Shown here piece by piece: positions 43,377 to 51,638 of a stretch of DNA of 64,000 nucleotides. The number at the start of each line of letters is the position of its first letter. Position 1 is the stretch's first letter. A program made the position numbers and the translations under genes. Below the pieces are notes generated by a model, which was not told the origin of the DNA, made no database searches, and was given only the letters and a program-made list of their open reading frames with translations. Source of the stretch: Kribbella pittospori (lineage in GTDB: Bacteria > Actinomycetota > Actinomycetes > Propionibacteriales > Kribbellaceae); assembly GCF_004331465.1 (NCBI RefSeq), contig NZ_SJKB01000004.1, forward strand, positions 558,001-622,000, in the 5' to 3' direction.

Positions 43377-44201
43377 TCAGCCGATGTGGTACGGGTCGCC
43401 GTACACCTTCCAGTCGAGCGGGGTGTTCAGGTCGAGGTTCCCGTTGCGGAGCCAGACCCGCTGGGCGGTGTCGACCCGGCTGGTGTCGCTGTGCGCCTCT
43501 TCCTGCTTCATCGCCCAGACGCGGGCGTCGAGGAAGGCATTCAGGTACGTCGTCTCGTTGCCACCCTGCGCCGGCGGCTTGGCCTTCTGCAGCGCGCGGT
43601 TGCGGATGCCACCGAAGCTGGTGCCGCCGTTGCCGGGACCGTGCATGACGATCGCGTCGTAGTAGCAGAACTGGCCGAGGGTGCGCAGGCCGTCCGACTT
43701 CCCTCGCGACACCGACGGGTTGAAGTAGACCCGGTCGCGCTCGTCGTTCTGGCACTGCTGGAACGCGGTGTCCTTGGCCGCGGTCTTCCAGTCCCTGGTG
43801 TAGTTCGGGTCCAGGCCGTCGTGCGAGTCGCTGCCGTCGACGTCACGCAGGGCGGGCAGGTATTTCTGCAGTACGTTGCCCGGCTTGCGATCGGCGTACA
43901 GCTCGACGAGTTCGAGCATGTCGCCGGTTCCCGAGCAGAACCCGATGATGCCCGCGGTGTAGCCACGGCCGTCGTCGATGTCCTCGATGTACTTGTACTG
44001 CGCCTTCCAGTCCAGCGAAGAGTTCTCCGCGCTGCAGACGATCTGCATCGCGATCTCCTTCTTCGCCGGATCGTCGAGGCCGGTGGCCTGGACCGCGGCA
44101 TCGGCGGGCGAGGCGTAGCGGGAGACGAGGGCGGTCGCCGGGGCGGCCGCGAGGGTCAGTCCGAGCAGCAGCGCGGTCCTGCGCGTGGGGCGGGTCTGCA
44201 T
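43377..44201 (-). CDS. csn: Secreted chitosanase, GH46
   Basis: A 274-residue GH46 chitosanase, which cleaves beta-1,4 glucosamine polymers. The signal peptide starts TRRTALLLGLTLAAAPATA with an Arg-Arg pair, so Tat export is possible. The catalytic Glu59 lies in SAENSSLDWKAQ and the catalytic Asp77 in IEDIDDGRGYTAG; their 18-residue spacing is that of the Streptomyces N174 enzyme. YIEDI, GFCSGTGDML and the C-terminal YGDPYHI are family hallmarks. It is a single gene, with a palindromic box 33 bp upstream of the start that suggests induction by chitosan oligomers. Confidence 0.93.
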   Translation of the reverse strand: MQTRPTRRTALLLGLTLAAAPATALVSRYASPADAAVQATGLDDPAKKEIAMQIVCSAENSSLDWKAQYKYIEDIDDGRGYTAGIIGFCSGTGDMLELVELYADRKPGNVLQKYLPALRDVDGSDSHDGLDPNYTRDWKTAAKDTAFQQCQNDERDRVYFNPSVSRGKSDGLRTLGQFCYYDAIVMHGPGNGGTSFGGIRNRALQKAKPPAQGGNETTYLNAFLDARVWAMKQEEAHSDTSRVDTAQRVWLRNGNLDLNTPLDWKVYGDPYHIG

Positions 44202-44233
44202 GGTTCCTCCGAGGGGCGTCCGAGGATTACTGT

Positions 44234-44248
44234 TAGGAAGCTTTCCTA
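44234..44248. promoter_or_regulatory. Palindromic box TAGGAA-GCT-TTCCTA upstream of chitosanase
   Basis: A perfect 6-bp inverted repeat with a 3-bp centre, 33-47 bp before the chitosanase ATG. From memory it resembles the boxes bound by the ROK-family regulator CsnR in front of actinobacterial chitosanase genes, which have AGGAAA/TTTCCT arms. The identity of the regulator is inferred. Confidence 0.6.
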
Positions 44249-44297
44249 TCAGACCAGCAGCAGAACTGAGAACACCTCACTCCGTGAAGATTGTGTC

Positions 44298-45170
44298 TCA
44301 GCCGAAAACGGTCAGCGCACCGGGGGCGATGCCGATGTCGACCGGGAGCGGGCCGAGCACCTCGCCGTCGGCGTAGGCCGTGATCCCCGGCGACTCGATC
44401 CGGACCGAGCGGCCGCGCGCCGTGCGCATCATCGGGTGACCGACATGGGTGCCCTTGGACAGCTTCGGGAACATCTGCAGCAGGGTGAACCGCGACACCG
44501 GCTGGATGATCGTCACGTCGAGCAGCCCGTCGTCGATCTCCGCGCCGGCGCAGATCTGCAGTCCCCCGCCGTACGTCGGCCCGGTGCCGACCGCCACCAG
44601 CATCGCCTTGGTCTCGATCACCTCGTCGTCGACGGTGACGACGTACTCGAGGGGTTTGAACGTGCGCAGTTCGGCGAGGGTGGCGACGGTGTAGCGGGAG
44701 TTGCCCTTCGGCCAGGTCATCGCGTTGGCGCGCTTGTTCACCAACGAGTCGAAGCCGCCGGCCACGACCGTGGTGATGAACTCGTCCTTCGCCACCGCGA
44801 GGTCGATCGCGCGGGTCTTGCCGGCCACGATCAGGTCGGCCGCCGCGGCCGGATCCTTCAGCGGTACGCCGATCCCGCGGGCGAAGTCGTTGCCGGTGCC
44901 GGCCGGGATCACGCCGAAGGGCATCCCGGATTTCGCCAGCACCTGGGCGCCGAGATGGACCGTGCCGTCGCCACCGATCAGCGCCACCGCGTCCGCACCG
45001 GACGCGACCACCTCGGCGGAGATGCGGCCGACGTCCTCCGCGCAGGTGGTGGAGTGCACATCGACGGTGATCCCCGCTGCCGCGAGCCGTTCGCGGACCA
45101 CCGGAGCCACGCGGGCACCGAGGCCGCGGCCGGAGGTGGGATTCACCACCAGCGCGATCCGTCTGGTCAT
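44298..45170 (-). CDS. Diacylglycerol/lipid kinase family protein
   Basis: A 290-residue DAGK-like lipid kinase. VVNPTSGRG near the N-terminus and the nucleotide-binding GGDGT (about 65-69), followed by GVIPAGTGNDFAR, are the catalytic signatures; the C-terminal half is the beta-sandwich lipid domain. It phosphorylates diacylglycerol or a related membrane lipid. Its ATG overlaps the tatC stop by one base, so it is coupled to tatC, the usual order in actinobacteria. Confidence 0.92.
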   Translation of the reverse strand: MTRRIALVVNPTSGRGLGARVAPVVRERLAAAGITVDVHSTTCAEDVGRISAEVVASGADAVALIGGDGTVHLGAQVLAKSGMPFGVIPAGTGNDFARGIGVPLKDPAAAADLIVAGKTRAIDLAVAKDEFITTVVAGGFDSLVNKRANAMTWPKGNSRYTVATLAELRTFKPLEYVVTVDDEVIETKAMLVAVGTGPTYGGGLQICAGAEIDDGLLDVTIIQPVSRFTLLQMFPKLSKGTHVGHPMMRTARGRSVRIESPGITAYADGEVLGPLPVDIGIAPGALTVFG

Positions 45171-45994
45171 CAGTCGGCCAGCAGTTCCTCGGCCCTACGC
45201 GCCTTGCGCTTGTCGAGGACCCGGGTGATCACCTCGGCAACGAAGAACAGCAGACACATGGGGATGGCCAGCAGGCACATCGTGAACGGATCACCCGACG
45301 GTGTGGCGACCGCGGCGAAGACGAAGATCACCAGCACGATGTACGGCCGGAACCTGGCCAGTGCGGACGACGGCACCACGCCGAGCATGTTCAGCAGCAC
45401 GACCACGAGGGGGATCAGGAAGGCGACGCCGAACACCAGCATCGTGCGCAGCACGAAGTCGAGGTAGTCGGGCAGCTCGACCAGGTTCTGGATGTCCAGC
45501 GGGGTGAAGCCCAGCAGGATCTCGATGCCCTTCGGCAGGGTCCAGTACGCGACCCAGATGCCGGCCGCGAACAGCGGAGCGGCGATCCCGGAGAACAGGT
45601 AGGCCCACTTGCGTTCGTTGCGGTGCAGGCCCGGCGCGATGAACGCCCACAACTGGTAGAGCCAGACCGGTGAAGCCAGGATCAGGCCGAACAACGCCGA
45701 GATCTTGATCCGGAACGTCAGCGCGTTCCCGACGCCGGGGAAGGTCAGCTGCGGGGTCTTCACGTTCCCCGCGTCCTTGGCCATCTCGGCAACGCTGGTC
45801 AGGAACGGCTTGGTCAGGAACTCGAAGGCCTGGTTGTAGAAGACCCAGCCGACGATGGTCCCGACCACGATGGCGAGCACACTGATGAGCAGGCGGTTGC
45901 GCAGCTCGATGATGTGCTCGCGCAGGGTCATCCGACCCTCGTCGTCCTTCGGGCGGCGTTCCTTCTTCTCCTTACGCCGCCCGAACTTCACCAT
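45170..45994 (-). CDS. tatC: Sec-independent translocase subunit TatC
   Basis: A 274-residue TatC, the twin-arginine signal receptor. A basic N-terminal tail (KFGRRKEKKERR) is followed by TLREHIIELRNRLL, the conserved first cytoplasmic segment, then six membrane segments. PVWLYQLWAFIAPGLHRNERK in the central loop and the Pro-rich periplasmic parts match the family. ATG 45994 is chosen; a GTG two codons earlier is possible. It is 22 bp downstream of tatA and serves the several Tat-exported proteins in this window. Confidence 0.95.
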   Translation of the reverse strand: MVKFGRRKEKKERRPKDDEGRMTLREHIIELRNRLLISVLAIVVGTIVGWVFYNQAFEFLTKPFLTSVAEMAKDAGNVKTPQLTFPGVGNALTFRIKISALFGLILASPVWLYQLWAFIAPGLHRNERKWAYLFSGIAAPLFAAGIWVAYWTLPKGIEILLGFTPLDIQNLVELPDYLDFVLRTMLVFGVAFLIPLVVVLLNMLGVVPSSALARFRPYIVLVIFVFAAVATPSGDPFTMCLLAIPMCLLFFVAEVITRVLDKRKARRAEELLAD

Positions 45995-46016
45995 TGACAC
46001 AGCTGGGGCGCTCGGC

Positions 46017-46322
46017 TCAGTTGGCCGTGTGCGTCGGCGGCAAGCCGTCGCCCGGACCCTGGCCGTTGACCTGGTTCGGCTGCTGGGCCGGCTGGGCCTG
46101 CGGGGCCGCCTGCTGCGTCGGCGCCTGGGCGGGCTCGTTGCTGCCCTCGGTCAGCTCCGAGTCCTTCTTCTTCGGGCCGACCTCCTCTTCCCAGATCTTC
46201 TTCGACTTGCCGAGCTGCTTCACGAGCGCCGGCAGCTTGGCCGATCCGAACAGCAGCACGACGATCGCGAGGATGACGAGCCACTCCGCGCCCTGCGGCA
46301 TACCGATGAGCGGTGCTGCCAT
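46017..46322 (-). CDS. tatA: Sec-independent translocase subunit TatA
   Basis: A 101-residue TatA/E. One N-terminal membrane segment (GAEWLVILAIVVLLFGSAKL) with the F-G-x-x-x-L-P hinge leads into an amphipathic helix (ALVKQLGKSKKIWEEEVG), then a Gln/Pro/Ala-rich tail of about 45 residues. ATG 46322 has GGGAGA ten bases upstream; the longer version at 46361 is unlikely. Operon with tatC and the lipid kinase. Confidence 0.95.
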   Translation of the reverse strand: MAAPLIGMPQGAEWLVILAIVVLLFGSAKLPALVKQLGKSKKIWEEEVGPKKKDSELTEGSNEPAQAPTQQAAPQAQPAQQPNQVNGQGPGDGLPPTHTAN

Positions 46323-46382
46323 GTCGATCTCCCTTTCACACACACTTGCCTGGTGGCTCAACGCTGAGTCGTGGGCCGAATA

Positions 46383-46574
46383 CTACGCCGGGGCGTGCTC
46401 GCCCCGATGGGTCTGTCCGGACCCGGCCGCGGACTGCGCTGCCTCCAGCTTGGACTGGGCGGCGACCAACTCACGCGTCAGCGCCTTGGCCTGGCCCCAT
46501 ACCTTCTTCGCAAGCAGAGCCAGGACGGATAGCCACACCGCCACGACTGCCAGAAAGAGCAGGAACCAGTACAT
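46383..46574 (-). CDS. Small single-TM protein with coiled-coil tail
   Basis: A 63-residue protein missing obvious homologues in my memory. Residues 1-22 (MYWFLLFLAVVAVWLSVLAL) are a membrane segment, then a basic region and a helix rich in Ala/Gln/Lys/Glu (LVAAQSKLEAAQSAA) that could be a short coiled coil. It lies 60 bp upstream of tatA on the same strand and may be co-transcribed. The ATG at 46574 has no clear ribosome binding site. Its position suggests an envelope role, which is only a guess. Confidence 0.6.
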   Translation of the reverse strand: MYWFLLFLAVVAVWLSVLALLAKKVWGQAKALTRELVAAQSKLEAAQSAAGSGQTHRGEHAPA

Positions 46575-46751
46575 ACCCAGGAGCCTAGCCGGTTCCCGGG
46601 CATCGCCCACGCCCCGCGTGGCGTCTCGGCGGACAACGGTGTCGGAACGTGATGGTAAAACCGAGTGTCTCCAGCGGGACATGCCCGGCCCGGCGAGTGG
46701 GCAGGCTCCGCCTGGAAGAGGCTGCGGTACGGCGAATCGAGGGGGCAGTTG

Positions 46752-47942
46752 ATGTTGCGGATCGGGGTCGAGGAGCGGCGGACCCGGCTGGGCCGGCGGC
46801 ACCGGCTGCTGTCCTCCTGCCACGCGGCGGATCCGGTGGAAGCGGCGACGGCGATGGTCGCCTTGCACGCCACCGATCCGGCCACCGTGCACCTGTCCGT
46901 GGCCGCTCGGGTACCAGGGAGTGATGTACTGGGCACGGAGCGTGCACTGTACGACGACCGCACGCTGATCCGGATGCTCGGCATGCGCCGGACCGTGTTC
47001 GTCGTACCGACGCCGTTCGCGCCGATCATCCAGGCCGCGTGCACCGACGACATCGCGGTCAAGCAGCGGAAGCTGCTGGTCAAGCACCTGACCGAGTCCG
47101 GGGTCGGACCCGACGCGGACGCGTCCGGGAAGTGGCTGCGGGCGGTCGAAGAGTCAGCGGCGACCGCGCTGACGCTCCGCGGATCGGCGACAGCGCAGGA
47201 ACTGTCCGCGGACGAGCCGCGGCTGCGGACCCGGCTCAACATGTCGGTCGGCAAGGCGTACGCCGCTCAGCCGTATGTGACGAGCCGGGTGTTGTTCCAG
47301 CTGTCGGCCGAGGGCCGTATCGTGCGCGGACGGCCGCTGGGGACGTGGCTGAGCGGACAGCACCACTGGTCGCCGGCGGAGGACTGGCTGCCTGGCGGAC
47401 TCGGCGACAAACCCGCGGCCGAGGAGGCTCGGGTGACGCTGGCGCGGGCGTGGCTGTCGACGTTCGGACCGGGTACGGCGGCGGACCTGCAGTGGTGGAG
47501 TGGGTGGACTGCCGGCCAGACGAAGAAGGCGCTGACCGCGGTCGAGGCGGTCGCGGTGGATCTGGACGGCCAGGTCGGGTACGTGCTGCCGGGCGACGAG
47601 GCGCCTGAAGTGCCGGTGGAGCCGTGGGTCGCGTTCCTGCCCACGCTGGACCCGACGCCGATGGGCTGGAAGGACCGTGACTGGTACCTCGGCGAGCACA
47701 AGGCGAAGCTGTTCGACACCACCGGCAACATCGGCCCGACCATCTGGACGGACGGCCGGATCGTCGGCGGCTGGGGTCAGCCGGAGTCCGGCGAGGTCCG
47801 CTTCCAGCTCCTCGAGGACGTCGGACGCGAAACCACCCAACTGATCGAGGCCGAAGCCGCCCGCTGGACCACCTGGCTGTCCGGCGTCCGAGTCACCCCA
47901 CGGTTCCGAGCGCCCCTGGAGAAGGAGTTGAGTCGCGGCTAA
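46752..47942 (+). CDS. Winged helix DNA-binding protein (HTH_42 / YcaQ-AlkX superfamily)
   Basis: A 396-residue protein of the HTH_42 superfamily: three winged helices joined to a C-terminal beta-rich domain. Recognisable parts are LHATDPATVHLSVAARV and RALYDDRTLIRMLGMRRTVF near the N-terminus, VTSRVLFQLSAEGRIVRGRP in the middle, and FLPTLDPTPMGWKDRDWYLG plus TIWTDGRIVGGWGQ near the end. Some members (YcaQ/AlkX) are interstrand-crosslink DNA glycosylases; the catalytic Q-x-Q of that group is not evident here, so enzymatic activity is uncertain. It is inserted in the opposite direction between pafC and the tat genes. Confidence 0.8.
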   Translation: MLRIGVEERRTRLGRRHRLLSSCHAADPVEAATAMVALHATDPATVHLSVAARVPGSDVLGTERALYDDRTLIRMLGMRRTVFVVPTPFAPIIQAACTDDIAVKQRKLLVKHLTESGVGPDADASGKWLRAVEESAATALTLRGSATAQELSADEPRLRTRLNMSVGKAYAAQPYVTSRVLFQLSAEGRIVRGRPLGTWLSGQHHWSPAEDWLPGGLGDKPAAEEARVTLARAWLSTFGPGTAADLQWWSGWTAGQTKKALTAVEAVAVDLDGQVGYVLPGDEAPEVPVEPWVAFLPTLDPTPMGWKDRDWYLGEHKAKLFDTTGNIGPTIWTDGRIVGGWGQPESGEVRFQLLEDVGRETTQLIEAEAARWTTWLSGVRVTPRFRAPLEKELSRG

Positions 47943-48910
47943 TCGTCGTACGCCGAGAGGGCTTCTCGGGCTGTGGCGGCTATCTGGGTGGTGAGGTCGG
48001 GTGGGTCGAGGACTGTGGCGGCGCCGCCCAGGCGGAGGACGAGGCGCTGGAGCCAGCCGGTGTCGGCGACGCGGAGCCTGACGATCAGGGAGTTGCCGGG
48101 GCCTTCTTCGACGGACTCGTTCGGGTAGTACTCGGCGACCCAGCGAGCCGGTGGGTCCAGCTTCACCGTCGCGAGCAGGTCGCACTCGGACGGCTGGAAC
48201 ATGCCGTTGGACAGGTCCCGTGGCGTCGCCTCGGGCGGCGGTTCGCTCGGCAGGTCCAGCAACTTCACCGCTGCGATCCGGTCGAGGCGGAACAGCCGTA
48301 CGTCCTCGGCCAGCCGGCACCACGCTTCGAGGTACGTGCGGCCCTCCGAGACGACCAGGCGCATCGGGTCCACGTCCCGCTCGGTGGTCTCGTCCCGCGA
48401 CGGTACGTCGTACGTGAGGTGCAGGCGGCGCTTCCCCGCCAGGGCACGGTTCACGGTGTCCGCGATCGCCGGGTCGGCCGGCTCGACGTGGACGTGAGCG
48501 GCTGCGCCCTCGCTCGCCGCCGCAGCCTCTCCGGCGGCTCGCTCCAGCTTGCCGATCGCGCGGTCGACCGCGTCGCGGTCGTTCCCGGCCGTCACCTCGC
48601 GCAAGGTGCGCAGAGCGGTCAGCAGCGCCAGCGCCTCGTCCGCGGCCAGCCGCAGCGGGCGAGCCAGGTAGTCGGCGTTGTTGATGTGGATGACGCCGTC
48701 ACCCTCGGCCGCCTCGATGTCGATCTCGATCAGATCGCCCATCTGGGCACCCGGCAGTCCGCAGAACCACAGCACCTTCAGGTCCGCGATGATCTGCTTC
48801 GGCCGTACGCCGAACTCCTTCGCGACATCGTCGACGCGGGCACCGTCGTTCTCCCGCAGATAAGGCACCAACGCCAACAACCGCTGAACTTGGTCCCGCG
48901 CATTGCTCAT
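47939..48910 (-). CDS. pafC: WYL-domain regulator PafC
   Basis: A 323-residue PafC. The winged helix (AKEFGVRPKQIIADLKVLWF) is at about 30-50, and the WYL domain covers about 150-240 with LVVSEGRTYLEAWCRLAEDV (Y-L-E-A-W-C variant), followed by the WCX extension. PafB and PafC act as a dimer that activates SOS-independent DNA-damage genes when it senses single-stranded DNA. Its ATG overlaps the pafB stop by 4 bp. Its own stop overlaps that of the convergent HTH_42 gene as CTAA. Confidence 0.93.
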   Translation of the reverse strand: MSNARDQVQRLLALVPYLRENDGARVDDVAKEFGVRPKQIIADLKVLWFCGLPGAQMGDLIEIDIEAAEGDGVIHINNADYLARPLRLAADEALALLTALRTLREVTAGNDRDAVDRAIGKLERAAGEAAAASEGAAAHVHVEPADPAIADTVNRALAGKRRLHLTYDVPSRDETTERDVDPMRLVVSEGRTYLEAWCRLAEDVRLFRLDRIAAVKLLDLPSEPPPEATPRDLSNGMFQPSECDLLATVKLDPPARWVAEYYPNESVEEGPGNSLIVRLRVADTGWLQRLVLRLGGAATVLDPPDLTTQIAATAREALSAYDD

Positions 48911-49863
48911 GCCCCAGCCACCGTCCGCAGCCGCCAGAGCACGCCGTCCAGCACGTCCCCAGGGCCCTCGACGACCGCGTCCGGGCCGTACGACGCGATC
49001 TCCTCGGCGAGCACGCCCGAGTCGGCGTACGGGACGTGCAGCAGGTCCCAGCCCTCCTCGTACGGCTCGATGGCGTTGGCGCGGCGACGCAGGCTGACAC
49101 AGGAGCCGGTCCGCGCCCGGACCTTCGCCTCCGACGTCGGACGCGGCGGACCCAGCTCGGACACCAGCGAACGCAGGTCGGTGCCCTCGGGCACGGTGAA
49201 CGCGCCGGGCTCACCGACCGTCTTCACATCCCCGCCGATCCGGGACAGCCGGAACATCCGTGTCGCCTGGCGATCGCGGTCCCGGCCGACGACGTACCAG
49301 CGGCCGTGCCAGGAGACGATCCCCCACGGCTCCAGGGTCCGGGTGGTCGGCTCCGAGGCTCCACTGCGGAGGTGCTGGAAGCGCACCACGGTCCGGCTCA
49401 CGACCGCCGACCAGAGTGGGTCGAAGGCCGGCTCGGACGCGCCGACATGCGGCTCGATCGCGCTCAGCGCGGACTGGTCGGTCTGGATCCCGGCCGCCTT
49501 CAGCTTCAGCACCGCGGACGTCGTCGCCTCGGCCAGGCTGGCGTGCTGCCAGACCCGGGCTGCCACGCCCAGTACGGCGGCCTCGTCCGGCTCGAGGTGG
49601 ACCTCGGGCAGTTCGAAGACGTCCCGGCGGATCCGGTACCCGACCTCGTCGGAGAAGAACTTGTCGATCGTGCCCATCTCGATCGGGATGCCGAGGTCGC
49701 GCAGTTCGTCCTTGTCCCGCTCGAACATCTTCTCGAAGGCGTCGTCGGTCTGGCCCGCGTACCCCTCGACGACCTCGCGGATGCGTTCCTTGGTCACGTA
49801 GGTGCGCGCGACCAGCAGGCAGATGACCACATTGAGCAGTCGCTCACTCTTGCGCGCCGACAC
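48907..49863 (-). CDS. pafB: WYL-domain regulator PafB
   Basis: A 318-residue PafB. The start SARKSERLLNVVICLLVARTYVTKERIREVVEGY is the characteristic N-terminal winged helix (given here in outline), followed by DAFEKMFERDKDELRDLGIP and EVGYRIRRD, the WYL domain with WGIVSWHGRWYVVGRDRDRQ-type sequence, and a C-terminal WCX part. It partners PafC. The order pafA, FKBP, pafB, pafC is retained but interrupted by a DUF3866 gene and a membrane protein on the other strand. Confidence 0.93.
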   Translation of the reverse strand: MSARKSERLLNVVICLLVARTYVTKERIREVVEGYAGQTDDAFEKMFERDKDELRDLGIPIEMGTIDKFFSDEVGYRIRRDVFELPEVHLEPDEAAVLGVAARVWQHASLAEATTSAVLKLKAAGIQTDQSALSAIEPHVGASEPAFDPLWSAVVSRTVVRFQHLRSGASEPTTRTLEPWGIVSWHGRWYVVGRDRDRQATRMFRLSRIGGDVKTVGEPGAFTVPEGTDLRSLVSELGPPRPTSEAKVRARTGSCVSLRRRANAIEPYEEGWDLLHVPYADSGVLAEEIASYGPDAVVEGPGDVLDGVLWRLRTVAGA

Positions 49864-49950
49864 CCGACCACCTTACGGCCTGAGAGCGTCAAATCCCGCC
49901 CTCACGCACCGAAATCTTCGAACACCGGTTCGACCCGCTAATCTCCCCTT

Positions 49951-51051
49951 GTGATTCGGTGGCGGGACGGACAGGTCGTGCGGATCGGACGGGCCTGGGC
50001 AGGTGCGGTCGAACTGACGGTAGCCGTGGGCGAACAGACAGTGCGCGCCCTGGCCTATCCAGAGCTGGTAGGTACTCCGGAGGCCGGGGATCGCGTGTTG
50101 CTCAACGTCGGTGCGCTCGACAAGGGTCTCGGGACGGGCGGCTACGCGCTGGTGGTCGCCGTACCGGACCGGCTGCCGGCCGACCCTCCGGAGCGCGGTC
50201 ACCTGGTGAAGGCCCGGTACACACCGCTGCAGACCATGGTGCTCGGCGCGGACGAGCAGGACTCACCGGACCACGACGTACTGCGTGATGCCGACGACCT
50301 CCTCGGTACGCCGGTCGTGGTGGCGGACCTGCATTCGGCGCTGCCCGCCGTACTGGCCGGGGTGTACGAGGCACGGCCGACCACACGGGTCGTCTACGTG
50401 ATGACTGACGGCGGGGCGCTGCCGATGGCGTTCTCGCGCACTGTGGCGTCGCTGCGGGACAGCGGGTGGCTCGGTCGGACTGTCACGGTCGGCCAGGCGT
50501 ACGGCGGGGATCGGGAGGCGGTCACGGTGCACACCGGGCTGCTGACCGCCGTACATGTGCTGGCGGCGGAGCTCGTCGTACTGACGCAGGGGCCGGGCAA
50601 TCTCGGGACTGGGACACGCTGGGGGTTCTCCGGTGTGCAGTCCGGTGAGGCGGTCAACGCGATCGGGACGCTGCGTGGGCGGGCGGTGGCGTCACTGCGG
50701 ATCTCGGAGGCGGACCCGCGGCCGCGGCACCGGGGGATCTCGCACCACAGCCTCACGGCGTACGGCCGGGTCGCCCTGCACCCGGCGGACGTCGTCGTAC
50801 CCGATCTGCCAGGTGACTTCGGTGACGCCGTACGGGACGCTGCCGAGCCGCTGAAGGCGCGGCACCGGGTCGTCAGGGTCGGACTGGACGGTCTGTACGA
50901 CGCTCTGCGGGCCGCGCCGGTGAAGTTGTCGACGATGGGACGTGATCTCGACGGCGACCGCGCGTACTTCGAGGCAGCGGCGGCGGCCGGGCGGCACGCG
51001 GCCGGACTGGTAGACGTTCCACCACCTGGAGTGGGGTCTCAGTACTCCTGA
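49951..51051 (+). CDS. DUF3866 family protein
   Basis: A 366-residue conserved actinobacterial protein of unknown biochemical role. It begins MIRWRDGQVVRIGRAWAG and carries family stretches GTGGYALVVAVPDRLP, GHLVKARYTPLQTMVLGADE, LHSALPAVLAG, TDGGALPMAFSRTVA and LTQGPGNLGTGTRWGFSG. The glycine-rich TQGPGNLGTGT could be a phosphate- or nucleotide-binding loop. It is divergent from pafB with an 87-bp gap. The position beside paf genes is seen in other actinobacteria too, as far as I recall. Confidence 0.85.
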   Translation: MIRWRDGQVVRIGRAWAGAVELTVAVGEQTVRALAYPELVGTPEAGDRVLLNVGALDKGLGTGGYALVVAVPDRLPADPPERGHLVKARYTPLQTMVLGADEQDSPDHDVLRDADDLLGTPVVVADLHSALPAVLAGVYEARPTTRVVYVMTDGGALPMAFSRTVASLRDSGWLGRTVTVGQAYGGDREAVTVHTGLLTAVHVLAAELVVLTQGPGNLGTGTRWGFSGVQSGEAVNAIGTLRGRAVASLRISEADPRPRHRGISHHSLTAYGRVALHPADVVVPDLPGDFGDAVRDAAEPLKARHRVVRVGLDGLYDALRAAPVKLSTMGRDLDGDRAYFEAAAAAGRHAAGLVDVPPPGVGSQYS

Positions 51052-51082
51052 TCCGGGCGGCTGCGGCGGTCACGCTGGGAGC

Positions 51083-51529
51083 ATGGCAATCATCGCTGCT
51101 CCTGAAGCCCCGCTGACCGCTCGGTGGGCCACCCTGATGTGGCTGCTCGCGGTCGGCGCCGGGGTTGCGGAGTCGGTGGTCGGAGTCGCCGGGGCGATCG
51201 CAGATGGTGTGTCACCGTCAGCCCTGGTGATGCAGATCGCCGTCCGCACCCTCGTCTATGGCGCACTGTTCGTCGTCATCGACCGTTTCTTCCGCCGCGG
51301 TGTCCCCTGGTCCCGCTACCTCCTGGCCGGCCTGCTGGGCACGGTCGGTATCGCGTCTCTCGTCTATGGGCCGGTGACCTGGCTGCTCGACGGCGGAGAC
51401 TTCACTTCCCTGCAGTGGTCTGTCGAGTTCCTGGCGTCGGTCGCAGTCCGCAGTGTGCACATCACCGCGGTGGTGACTGCACTGGCGCTGACCTTCCACC
51501 CCGACACCAGCCGCTGGTTCCGCCGCTGA
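51083..51529 (+). CDS. Small four-TM membrane protein
   Basis: A 148-residue protein with four predicted membrane segments (about 14-38, 50-68, 78-100 and 112-136) and short loops. A pair of Arg in DRFFRRGVPWSRYLLAG separates TM2 and TM3. No family is recognised. It follows the DUF3866 gene by 31 bp and is probably co-transcribed; a terminator hairpin lies just after it. Confidence 0.75.
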   Translation: MAIIAAPEAPLTARWATLMWLLAVGAGVAESVVGVAGAIADGVSPSALVMQIAVRTLVYGALFVVIDRFFRRGVPWSRYLLAGLLGTVGIASLVYGPVTWLLDGGDFTSLQWSVEFLASVAVRSVHITAVVTALALTFHPDTSRWFRR

Positions 51530-51535
51530 ACGCAC

Positions 51536-51569
51536 CAAGGACCGGCCCCCCTTGGGAGACCGGCCCTTG
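51536..51569. terminator. Hairpin terminator between convergent genes
   Basis: Arms CAAGGACCGG (51536-51545) and CCGGCCCTTG (51560-51569) pair over 10 bp with one mismatch; a CCC/GGG step closes the loop. A second perfect stem CCGGCC-GAA-GGCCGG is at 51624-51638, directly after the FKBP stop on the other strand. Confidence 0.65.
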
Positions 51570-51580
51570 ATGTGAACGAC

Positions 51581-51603
51581 TACTGACCCTGCTGCTTGGG
51601 AGA
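51581..51603 (-). repeat. Duplicated tail of the FKBP gene
   Basis: On the minus strand this segment again encodes P-K-Q-Q-G-Q-stop, the same last seven codons as the FKBP gene 58 bp upstream, with three synonymous differences (CAA/CAG, GGC/GGT, TAA/TAG). It lies after the genuine stop and is probably the relic of a small tandem duplication. Confidence 0.65.
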
Positions 51604-51638
51604 GGGAACCCCTCCCCTACCTCCCGGCCGAAGGCCGG

